DNA of 48,767 nt, taken from NCBI GenBank assembly GCA_937896225.1, contig CALBMZ010000082.1, forward strand, positions 1 through 48,767, written 5' to 3'. Under the pieces are notes generated by a model. It had not been told where the DNA came from, ran no database searches, and worked only from the letters and a program-made list of their open reading frames with translations. The stretch comes from an uncultured Alcaligenaceae bacterium (GTDB taxonomy: Bacteria > Pseudomonadota > Gammaproteobacteria > Burkholderiales > Burkholderiaceae_B). Made by a program: the position numbers and the translations under genes. Of this stretch, positions 1 to 6,522 are shown one piece after another (positions within the stretch are counted from its first letter, which is position 1; every line of letters begins with the position of its first letter).

Positions 1-55
1 CTGCAACTAACCTGCAACTAACCTGCAACTAACCTGCAACTAACCTGCAACTAAC
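1..55. repeat. Five exact tandem copies of an 11-bp unit
   Basis: The unit CTGCAACTAAC occurs five times without interruption or mismatch, ending one base before the region of the DUF2237 stop codon. The window begins inside the array, so the true copy number may be higher. The unit is not a multiple of three and lies outside any gene. It looks like a minisatellite in the 3' flank of the light-repair cassette. No function can be read from it. Confidence 0.95.
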
Positions 56-56
56 A

Positions 57-443
57 TTATGCTGACTTGTAGGCGTATTGCTGTAAGGCACTGAGCTCAA
101 CGTATTCAAGGGCTTTAAGATTCGTCGCGTCCAGCACCACATCGGGTGCAACCCCTGCGTGGTAGGCTTGCACCCAACGTGTCACACATAAACACCAACG
201 ATCACCAGGTTTAAGCCCTACAAAGCGCCACTCAGGGCGAGGGGTTACCAAATCATTACCCTGAGCCACTGAAAAATCTAAGAATGCTTGGGTAACCCGG
301 GCGCAAACAATATGCGTGCCGCTATCGGTCTCATCTGTTTCACAGCACCCATCTCGAAAGTACCCAGTTAAGGGGTCATACGAGCAGGGAACGAGTGGTT
401 CGTTTAAAACATTTAAAGCTTCGCTTAGCGGTTCATGACTCAT
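57..443 (-). CDS. DUF2237 family protein
   Basis: A 128-aa soluble protein matching the DUF2237 family over its whole length. Visible family features are an N-terminal NVLNEPLVPCS segment, the core TGYFRDGCC at about residues 26-34, the acidic stretch ETDETDSGTH, then NDLVTPRPEW and GLKPGDRWCLC in the second half. Several conserved cysteines (C20, C33, C34, C47 and a CLC motif) could bind metal or be redox-active, but no biochemical function is established that I know of. It is the last gene of a minus-strand run, 65 bp after the FeS-type photolyase, so it may be co-transcribed with it. No clear Shine-Dalgarno sequence precedes the ATG. The family assignment is firm; the role is unknown. Confidence 0.88.
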   Translation of the reverse strand: MSHEPLSEALNVLNEPLVPCSYDPLTGYFRDGCCETDETDSGTHIVCARVTQAFLDFSVAQGNDLVTPRPEWRFVGLKPGDRWCLCVTRWVQAYHAGVAPDVVLDATNLKALEYVELSALQQYAYKSA

Positions 444-508
444 AAATTGGCTTTTGAAAAAGGGGTTAGTTGATTAACTTGCAAGGGCTATTTGTTATGG
501 TGTGTGAT

Positions 509-2035
509 CTATAGCTGGTTAATATTCTTGATGATTGATATTGCCTGTTCGTTTAAAGCTTGTCGCGTTTCATCGGTCATTTTTTCAAGTTGACGATAGG
601 CCATGCCAATGCGGGGGTTGCGCTCAAATGAAGTACGGTGCCTATCATAAAAGTTCCAATATAAAGCATTAAACGGGCAGGCACGGTCACCTGTTTTAAG
701 CTTTTTATCATAATGGCAACCTTTGCAATAATCGCTCATGCGGTCAACATACGCCGCACTACTCACGTACGGTTTGGTTGCCATAATACCGTTATCTGCA
801 TATTGACTCATACCCACCGTGTTGGGTAATTCCACCCATTCAAATGCATCAATATAAACGCCCAAGTACCAAGCATGAACCTGCTGGGGGTGTATACCAG
901 CCAATAATGCAAAGTTGCCAATCACCATCAGCCTTTGAATATGGTGGGCGTAAGCATGCTCAAGAGATTGCCCAATTGATTGGGCCAAACAGTTCATCTT
1001 AGTATCACCTGTCCAGAACCAGCCGGGTAAATCAGTTTGGTGAGACAAGTGATTGGACTGGTCATAACCTGGCATGTGCGCCCAATAGATGCCCCTTACA
1101 TACTCGCGCCAACCGAGTATTTGTCGAATGAAACCTTCCACTGCAGCAATGGGGGCGTTTTCATGTTGCCAAGCGTGTTGCGCGCGTTGTATGACCTCAA
1201 GGGGCGATAACATTTTGACGTTTAGAGCAAATGAAATGAGCGCATGAAACATTCGCCAATTTGAATGCGTCATGGCATCTTGGTAATCACCATAGTTGAC
1301 TAAGCGATGGGTGATAAAGTCTTCAAGTTGAGCAAGTGCTTCTACACGATTAAGAGGCCATTTAAATTCATTTGCTCGAGGGTTGCCAAATGATTTGACG
1401 CCTTGGCTTTGAATGGTTTCCCACAAAATACTGTGATCATGGGTAGCACGGATGTCAGGGGGAACGGCGGGTTTCCCGCGCCAGGGCTTACGGTTCTCTT
1501 GATCAAAATTCCATTGGTCGCCAACTGGTTTTTTATTTTCCATCAAAACATCGTGTTTGGCACGAAGCTGTCGATAAAAGTATTCCATCAACCATTGTTT
1601 GCGACCTTTAAATATTTGTTCAGTCTCATCGCGTTGCGTGATGAAGTGTTCGGTGTCGATCATCTCAACAGGTAGGCGGTGAGTGCTCGCGTATTGCGCG
1701 AGTTGTTGATCTAAACGGTACTCGTCTGGGGCCTGATAAATGATACGATTCGCATCGTAGGTACCAATTAAATGGTCAAGGTTGGTGGTGATCGAATGCG
1801 AATTATTCGCGTCGTCAATTTTAAAATAATGTACGCGATGGCCGTTTAATTTTAAAGTTTGCGCAAAGTCACGCATGGCTGCAAATATCGCGAGTATTTT
1901 TTGTGCGTGATGCAATACATAATCAGTTTCTTGTCGCACTTCCATCATGACAAAGACAGTCTGCGGGTCAGCCTGTTTGAAATGGCTATGTTGGCTGTTG
2001 AGTTGATCACCCAAAATCAGATGAAGGGTTGTCAT
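509..2035 (-). CDS. FeS-type bacterial cryptochrome/(6-4) photolyase (FeS-BCP, PhrB/CryB-like)
   Basis: A 508-aa flavoprotein of the deoxyribodipyrimidine photolyase-related (FeS-BCP) class, whose characterised members repair (6-4) photoproducts or act as blue-light cryptochromes. It opens with the typical LHLILGDQLN Rossmann strand. Four cysteines at 349, 437, 440 and 453 have the spacing of the [4Fe-4S] ligands of Agrobacterium PhrB (350, 438, 441, 454), including the CKGC pair and RACPFNALYW. The FAD-binding region includes GWREYVRG and NTVGMSQYADNG. I place the start at the ATG at 2035, not the upstream GTG at 2044. This ATG overlaps the stop of the DASH gene as ATGA, implying translational coupling. 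It is probably a real (6-4) photolyase, but a sensory role cannot be excluded from sequence. Confidence 0.93.
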   Translation of the reverse strand: MTTLHLILGDQLNSQHSHFKQADPQTVFVMMEVRQETDYVLHHAQKILAIFAAMRDFAQTLKLNGHRVHYFKIDDANNSHSITTNLDHLIGTYDANRIIYQAPDEYRLDQQLAQYASTHRLPVEMIDTEHFITQRDETEQIFKGRKQWLMEYFYRQLRAKHDVLMENKKPVGDQWNFDQENRKPWRGKPAVPPDIRATHDHSILWETIQSQGVKSFGNPRANEFKWPLNRVEALAQLEDFITHRLVNYGDYQDAMTHSNWRMFHALISFALNVKMLSPLEVIQRAQHAWQHENAPIAAVEGFIRQILGWREYVRGIYWAHMPGYDQSNHLSHQTDLPGWFWTGDTKMNCLAQSIGQSLEHAYAHHIQRLMVIGNFALLAGIHPQQVHAWYLGVYIDAFEWVELPNTVGMSQYADNGIMATKPYVSSAAYVDRMSDYCKGCHYDKKLKTGDRACPFNALYWNFYDRHRTSFERNPRIGMAYRQLEKMTDETRQALNEQAISIIKNINQL

Positions 2036-3447
2036 GCTTGCCACCTCTTTTGGTATGAACCATCTGGGTCATAGGTTTTCATTTGTTTGTCAATATTGAA
2101 TTGTCGACCGCCTCTTGGGTCTGTGCCCACCCCAGCGATATAAGCCCAGTTGCCTTGGTTGCTATGCACATCGTAATCAATTAAGCAATGCTCAAACCAC
2201 GCTGCCCCAGCCCGCCAATCTATACGTAAATTATGAATGGCATAACTGGCAACAATTTGCCGTAACCGGTTTGAAAGAAAGCCTGTGGTGAACAGTTCAC
2301 GCATGGCGGCATTGATAAATAGTTGATCAGTTTCACCTGTTTGCCATCGCTGAAAATTTGCATTTGTATGCGCAGATGAATGCGAAGCGTGAAGTTCTTG
2401 TGGTCTCCGAGACTGATTGGTTTGGGCTGGTTTTTTTAAACCATTTTTTCTGAATAATGCAGCGCCGTATTTACGTGCCATCAGCCTGAAATGTTCACGC
2501 CAAAGTAGTTCAAAACCAATCCAGTAAGTGCTGTCATTGGCACCGTGTTTAAGCTCATGCTTTTGTAGAGCTTGCCAAATGGTTCGAGGTGACAGCGCAC
2601 CATGAGCCAACCAAGGTGAAAAGTGAGTGGAGTAATTTAACCCGGTTAATTCATTGCGGGTGAGTTTGTAAGTTTGTGGAAGCTGACTAGAAAAATAGCT
2701 TGATACATGTTGTAGCGCTGCATATTCATCGCCAAACCATTTCGGTTGATCAAAGGGAAATGAGGAACGATGAGAGGTCGGAACCGCACCGAGTATGACT
2801 TCTGTTGCCTGCGTCGACATTGGCTTAATAACCCGTGTTGGGGTTGCTTTCAGGGCATGCGCTAATGGGCTCAGGGGTTGAATGTTTTTTCTGTAAGGGT
2901 TGCTATTTTCAACGGCCTGTCGAAACGCGGTAAACATATCAGGCGTGTCTTCGATAGAAAAGGGTAGTTGATTGTCTTCATACAAACACGATTGAATGTA
3001 ACGATTGACGACCAAACCCGCTGCTAAAAGGCTTTGAACCTGCTGTTCTTCTTCAGGTGTTTCAAGCGCTTCACAAAATATGTGTTTAATGTTGTGCTGG
3101 TGAGCTAGGGCGATAATCGAAGCGATAGTTGAAGTGGCATTCGAAGTGTCAGTCGAGTCGGCAATAGTATTGGCGGTAGCAGTGATTGCTGAATATGTTT
3201 CAAAAACAACTAACGTTTGGCCATGGTTTTGCAACGCTTGGCGTAAGCCATCAATACCTTGACGTCTAAACTGCTGTCTGTTCAAGCTGTGGCGTTTAAA
3301 GCCCCATTGGGTTTCTTCATCTGTTAGCCCATGTGTAACATGTAAAACAGTTTGAGACATCGCGTGCGCTTGAGTCAAAGCTGGGTTGTCATGCAACCTT
3401 AAGTCTTGTCTGAACCAATAGATGACTTTTTCTAAAGTTTGAGCCAT
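2032..3447 (-). CDS. DASH-type cryptochrome / DNA photolyase
   Basis: A 471-aa photolyase/cryptochrome. The N-terminal antenna domain begins with VIYWFRQDLRLHDNPAL. The helical FAD domain contains THFSPWLAHGALSPRTIW (about residues 270-290), FELLWREHFRLMARK, and the terminal DASH signature GNWAYIAGVGTDPRGG followed by FNIDKQMKTYDPDG. DASH proteins repair cyclobutane pyrimidine dimers, chiefly in single-stranded or looped DNA, and some have signalling roles. The linker near residues 105-120 is rich in Ser/Thr/Ala and looks like local low complexity. The stop codon overlaps the start of the FeS-type photolyase by four bases. Together the two enzymes could cover both main UV lesions. Confidence 0.92.
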   Translation of the reverse strand: MAQTLEKVIYWFRQDLRLHDNPALTQAHAMSQTVLHVTHGLTDEETQWGFKRHSLNRQQFRRQGIDGLRQALQNHGQTLVVFETYSAITATANTIADSTDTSNATSTIASIIALAHQHNIKHIFCEALETPEEEQQVQSLLAAGLVVNRYIQSCLYEDNQLPFSIEDTPDMFTAFRQAVENSNPYRKNIQPLSPLAHALKATPTRVIKPMSTQATEVILGAVPTSHRSSFPFDQPKWFGDEYAALQHVSSYFSSQLPQTYKLTRNELTGLNYSTHFSPWLAHGALSPRTIWQALQKHELKHGANDSTYWIGFELLWREHFRLMARKYGAALFRKNGLKKPAQTNQSRRPQELHASHSSAHTNANFQRWQTGETDQLFINAAMRELFTTGFLSNRLRQIVASYAIHNLRIDWRAGAAWFEHCLIDYDVHSNQGNWAYIAGVGTDPRGGRQFNIDKQMKTYDPDGSYQKRWQA

Positions 3448-3566
3448 GAACTAAGCCTAAAGTTGTTTGGAGTCGTGTTGGGTAAAATCATATTGTGTGA
3501 TGCAATCCAATTTGATGTGATGTGATGTGTTTTGTTTTTGTGTTGAATGATCTATTCTGGGTTTTA
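3448..3566. other. Spacer between DUF2256 gene and DASH gene with a short GATGT repeat
   Basis: This 119-bp gap contains three tandem GATGT units (3514-3528) and a T-rich tract, but no ORF or convincing terminator. The genes on both sides lie on the minus strand, so it may be an operon spacer. An internal promoter for the photolyases cannot be ruled out. Confidence 0.5.
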
Positions 3567-3710
3567 TTAAGCTTTGCTCGATCGTCGACATTTTTCAGAG
3601 CAGTATTTGACCTCTAGCCACACTTTTTCCCACTTTTTGCGCCAAGCAAAACTTAAGCCGCATACTGGGCATATTTTTTCAGGTAAATTTTGTTTTTTAA
3701 CGCCACGCAT
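3567..3710 (-). CDS. DUF2256 small zinc-ribbon protein
   Basis: A 47-aa ORF, found by reading the gap by eye. The translation starts [18 protein letters not shown], then has [11 protein letters not shown] and ends with [13 protein letters not shown]. This is the DUF2256 signature: CPxC at residues 14-17, the tryptophan-rich WRKKW..VW core, and a YCSxxCRR second half-site with C37 and C41. The four cysteines suggest one structural zinc. The gene is the promoter-proximal member of the minus-strand photolyase run. My recollection is that DUF2256 genes recur beside cryptochrome/photolyase genes, which supports a real gene. The function is unknown; nucleic-acid binding or a partner role for the flavoproteins is inference. 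Confidence 0.87.
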   Translation of the reverse strand: MRGVKKQNLPEKICPVCGLSFAWRKKWEKVWLEVKYCSEKCRRSSKA

Positions 3711-3743
3711 AATGAGCACAATTAATAAATTAGAAACGTAAAC

Positions 3744-3755
3744 AAGTTTAAACTT
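3744..3755. promoter_or_regulatory. Perfect 12-bp palindrome in a divergent intergenic region
   Basis: AAGTTTAAACTT is fully self-complementary and lies between the divergent DUF2256/photolyase run and sbtA, in the 135-bp gap 3711-3845. Its position fits an operator acting on one or both directions. No clear sigma-70 promoter with both boxes is visible in this AT-rich gap, and chance palindromes of this AT content are not rare, so the regulatory role is tentative. Confidence 0.3.
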
Positions 3756-3845
3756 ACATAGGTTAAGAATTTAAATGCCTGTAAATGAATAGGGCTAATA
3801 TTAAATACCTGCCTACCGCTTAACCTTTACTTTTCAATTGCTCAT

Positions 3846-4844
3846 ATGGTTTTAGACGTTGTCATTCTTTTCTTTGTGCTGGGTGTATTTGCCCGTTTAG
3901 TCGGCTCCGACTTACGATTGCCCGAGGCATTGTATGAAACCTTATCAATATATTTGCTTTTGGCAATTGGTTTAAAAGGCGGTATTGAACTGTCTCAACA
4001 ACCCCTATCTTCGCTTGCGCCTGAAATATTGGCTGCCGCCTTGTTGTCTTTTTTAATCCCCCTTTTGCTCTATCCCATCTTTCGATTTGCTAAATTTAAT
4101 TGGGCAGACAGTGCTTCTATCGGGGCACACTTTGGCTCGGTTAGTGTGGTTACCTTTGCAGTGGCCTTGGCTGCCTTATCTAAGCAAGGTATTGACTACG
4201 AATCACACGCACCCTTATGGGTTGCTGTTATGGAAGCCCCAGGTTTGGTAGCAGGTGTGTTGCTGGCCCGGGCCGCACAACGCCGTGCTGAATCAAGCCA
4301 ACTCATGGGTAATAGCCCATCTACTGTTTCAGCGAAAGTCAGTTCTGCTCAAGGTGGGTGGAAAACCATTGCTCATGACGTCATCTTTGGTAAAAGTGTC
4401 TTGCTATTATTAGGCGGTTTATTTATTGGGGCTATTGCTGGTGTTGAAGGAACAGCGCCAATTAAAGCTTTGTTTATTGACCCCTTTAAAGGGGTCTTGG
4501 CATTGTTTTTACTTGAGCTTGGCTTGGTAGCGGGTGGCCGACTTGCAGAAGTTAAAAAATACGGTTTTAAAATTCTTTTGCTGGGCATTTCGGTGCCGCT
4601 TTGCTTGGCAGTATTGGGCATGTTCGTAGGTAACTTATTGGGCTTGTCGGCAGGTGGCGTGGCAATCTTCACAACCTTAGCGGCGAGTGCCAGTTACATT
4701 GCGGCCCCAACCGCTATGCGTATTGCGATTCCACAAGCAAATGCTGGGTTGTCTATTACCCTTTCACTCGGTATTGTGTTTCCGTTTAACGTCGTCATCG
4801 GCATACCCATCTATATTCAAATGGGTATGTGGGTAACCTCTTAA
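3846..4844 (+). CDS. sbtA: SbtA-family sodium-dependent bicarbonate permease
   Basis: A 332-aa inner-membrane protein with about ten hydrophobic segments in two halves separated by a hydrophilic loop at roughly residues 140-175. Family features are the early LRLPEALYETLSIYLLLAIGLKGG segment, SIGAHFGSVSVVTFAVA in the middle, and AASASYIAAPTAMRIAIP near the end. These match the SbtA (COG3329) family that imports bicarbonate with sodium in cyanobacteria; many proteobacterial relatives are uncharacterised. It is followed after 10 bp by an SbtB-type PII-like gene, the standard pairing. Bicarbonate as substrate is inferred from family and partner. The Shine-Dalgarno sequence is weak. Confidence 0.9.
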   Translation: MVLDVVILFFVLGVFARLVGSDLRLPEALYETLSIYLLLAIGLKGGIELSQQPLSSLAPEILAAALLSFLIPLLLYPIFRFAKFNWADSASIGAHFGSVSVVTFAVALAALSKQGIDYESHAPLWVAVMEAPGLVAGVLLARAAQRRAESSQLMGNSPSTVSAKVSSAQGGWKTIAHDVIFGKSVLLLLGGLFIGAIAGVEGTAPIKALFIDPFKGVLALFLLELGLVAGGRLAEVKKYGFKILLLGISVPLCLAVLGMFVGNLLGLSAGGVAIFTTLAASASYIAAPTAMRIAIPQANAGLSITLSLGIVFPFNVVIGIPIYIQMGMWVTS

Positions 4845-4854
4845 AGGTAATGTC

Positions 4855-5163
4855 ATGAGTCTTATTAAACATCCCAAATCTTTGTTGGTAATTATTGCTG
4901 AGGCCAACTTAGAAAAACTATTAATTAAAGATATTCAAAAATTAGGCGCCGTAGGTTACACCGTTATAGATGTGCGGGGCGGCGGCCATAGCGGTGTCCG
5001 TGAGGGCACATGGGAAGCCGATCGAACCATTCGTATGGAAGTTATTGCTGACGAGAATATGGCCGACACCATTGCGCAGCACGTGCTTGAACAATATGGC
5101 AAAGACTTTGGCATAACTTTATACTTTTCAACTGTTTTGGTGCTTAGGCCACAAAAGTTTTAA
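4855..5163 (+). CDS. sbtB: SbtB-like PII-family regulator of the bicarbonate permease
   Basis: A 102-aa PII-like protein. The ferredoxin-like fold begins KSLLVIIAEANLEKLLIKDI, then has GAVGYTVIDVRGGGHSGVREGTWE where the T-loop lies, and ends ITLYFSTVLVLRPQKF, matching SbtB/CPII proteins. SbtB binds adenine nucleotides, including cAMP in cyanobacteria, and caps SbtA from the cytoplasm to inhibit transport. The C-terminal redox extension with a CGxxGC motif, found in some cyanobacterial SbtB proteins, is absent: the protein stops right after the RPQKF strand and has no cysteine. Ligand preference cannot be read from sequence. It is translated just downstream of sbtA, surely in one operon. Confidence 0.88.
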   Translation: MSLIKHPKSLLVIIAEANLEKLLIKDIQKLGAVGYTVIDVRGGGHSGVREGTWEADRTIRMEVIADENMADTIAQHVLEQYGKDFGITLYFSTVLVLRPQKF

Positions 5164-5165
5164 CG

Positions 5166-5333
5166 CTATTTAGCAATCGAGCAGTGCCCGCCCGTTGATG
5201 CTTGACCTGAACCAGCGGCTATAACGGGTGGGTCAAGTCTAAAGTCAACGGTGTCAGAGTGATAAAAGTCCCACCCTAAAAAGCTAACGAGGCAGACCCA
5301 GAAAATAATTTGTAGTTTTTTGGCTAATGTCAT
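5166..5333 (-). CDS. Hypothetical 55-aa membrane-anchored small protein downstream of yeeE
   Basis: An unrecognised ORF on the minus strand, 10 bp after the YeeE stop and 2 bp short of the convergent sbtB stop. It begins MTLAKKLQIIFWVCLVSFLGW, with two lysines and then one hydrophobic helix. It continues with an acidic stretch (FYHSDTVDFRLDPP) and ends GGHCSIAK. The topology would be a short cytoplasmic N-terminus and an exported 30-residue tail with a single cysteine (C51). A partial AGGG precedes the ATG. Position in the sulfur unit suggests a small accessory subunit or lipid-free periplasmic tether, but this is inference. It fills the gap between two convergent genes almost perfectly, which favours a real gene. 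Confidence 0.55.
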   Translation of the reverse strand: MTLAKKLQIIFWVCLVSFLGWDFYHSDTVDFRLDPPVIAAGSGQASTGGHCSIAK

Positions 5334-5343
5334 GGTCTAGGCC

Positions 5344-6417
5344 CTAAAACTTATAGTGACGTCTGAGACGCACACCAAAATAAGTACCAATAAAGGCTAA
5401 GGGTACCCATATCCAACCGTGCAAACTGCCTGTCGATATACCGCTTAGCATGGCACCAATGTTGCAACCAAATGCCAGCCTTGAACTGTAGCCCATTAAA
5501 AAGCCAGCGATCAAACCAATGACCCACTGTTGACTCGTCAACGGTTGACCAGACTGCGGTTGTTGGGCACTTATCCATAACGCCCCACTTAAAATGCCAA
5601 TATTGGTAATAGACGTGACATCAAGTAAAACAACCTGTGTCAACCTCAGCCCATTTCCAGCTTGCCCCCAAAACATATTGCCTGATGGGTCAAACAAGCC
5701 TGTGGCATGCGCCACTTTGGCCGCCCACAAGCCAAAGCCATAGACAACTCCCCAAGGTTGACCGGCAATTAACAGATTGAGTGTGGCGAGAATGGCTAAA
5801 ATTACGGCACCCCATACCCATTTACGGTCCCACCATGTTTGCTTAGGGCCCACCCACAGCCTGACCCCCAAAGCTACCAGTAAAAGAGCGGCTAATGTAA
5901 CCACTAAAGCCTGTGATGGCCCTAAGTTGGAAATCAAACTGATGGGCTCAGTTTGACCCAGTTGCAGCCAATGACCTAAATGCACTGAGCCTAAAAAACT
6001 ACCGATGGCAAATAAAGGCAAAATGCCTAGGTTAAGTGGCATACCTAAACCCGCCTTGTATAAGGTGCCCGAACCACAACCATCTGCAATTTGCATGGTT
6101 AAACCAAATACAAATGCGCCCACCAATAAACTTATGCTGGGCGGCCCCAAGGCGGCGTTGAGCTCAGGAAAGTGCCCAATTAACGGAATGGCCAGTAAAG
6201 CGGCAATACCTAACAATAAAAGCTGACCTGAAACCCCTCTTGGGTCGCGGTGTTCAATTAGTTGACGCCAACCCGTTGTAAAGCCAAATCGAGCGCCCGC
6301 TAAGGTGGCACCCATGCCGACTCCGATCAGAAACAAGATGCCTTGTCTGGCTGAAACTGACCAGACTAGAAATAGAAAAAAAGCGGTTATTAAAACCGCT
6401 AAGGGTGTTCGTTTCAT
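5344..6417 (-). CDS. YeeE/YedE (TsuA-like) sulfur-compound transporter
   Basis: A 357-aa integral membrane protein with about ten hydrophobic helices in an internally duplicated layout. Each half carries the hallmark cysteine motif: ADGCGSGTLYKAG with C114 and AFGCNIGAMLSG with C318; these are its only cysteines. In characterised YeeE/TsuA proteins the equivalent cysteines line a thiosulfate path, and a third cysteine near the N-terminus contributes; that third one is missing here. Import of thiosulfate or another sulfane-sulfur compound is therefore the best call, with the exact substrate open. It lies 105 bp downstream of a periplasmic rhodanese on the same strand. A perfect 8-bp hairpin lies just before its start codon. 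Confidence 0.88.
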   Translation of the reverse strand: MKRTPLAVLITAFFLFLVWSVSARQGILFLIGVGMGATLAGARFGFTTGWRQLIEHRDPRGVSGQLLLLGIAALLAIPLIGHFPELNAALGPPSISLLVGAFVFGLTMQIADGCGSGTLYKAGLGMPLNLGILPLFAIGSFLGSVHLGHWLQLGQTEPISLISNLGPSQALVVTLAALLLVALGVRLWVGPKQTWWDRKWVWGAVILAILATLNLLIAGQPWGVVYGFGLWAAKVAHATGLFDPSGNMFWGQAGNGLRLTQVVLLDVTSITNIGILSGALWISAQQPQSGQPLTSQQWVIGLIAGFLMGYSSRLAFGCNIGAMLSGISTGSLHGWIWVPLAFIGTYFGVRLRRHYKF

Positions 6418-6430
6418 GTTGCCGTGACCC

Positions 6431-6458
6431 GCTCAGGTTTTCTTCACGCTACCTGAGC
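6431..6458 (-). promoter_or_regulatory. Hairpin immediately upstream of the yeeE-type gene
   Basis: GCTCAGGT and ACCTGAGC form a perfect 8-bp stem with a 12-nt loop, ending 14 nt before the transporter ATG on the minus strand. No U-tract follows, so it is not an ordinary terminator. It could mask the ribosome site or protect/process the mRNA between the rhodanese and transporter cistrons. Confidence 0.5.
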
Positions 6459-6469
6459 TAGATCTTAAA

Positions 6470-6504
6470 AAATAGGGTTAGAGAAATAGGGTTAGAGAAA
6501 TAGG
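6470..6504. repeat. Two and a half copies of a 14-bp tandem repeat
   Basis: AAATAGGGTTAGAG is present at 6470-6483 and 6484-6497, with a partial third copy AAATAGG at 6498-6504. It lies in the rhodanese-yeeE spacer, beside the hairpin at 6431-6458. Replication slippage is the simple explanation. Confidence 0.85.
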
Positions 6505-6522
6505 ATAACAGGCCATGAACGT

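Noticed and set aside
1-55. CRISPR array
   Set aside because: The units are 11 bp, directly abutting, with no spacers and no cas genes.
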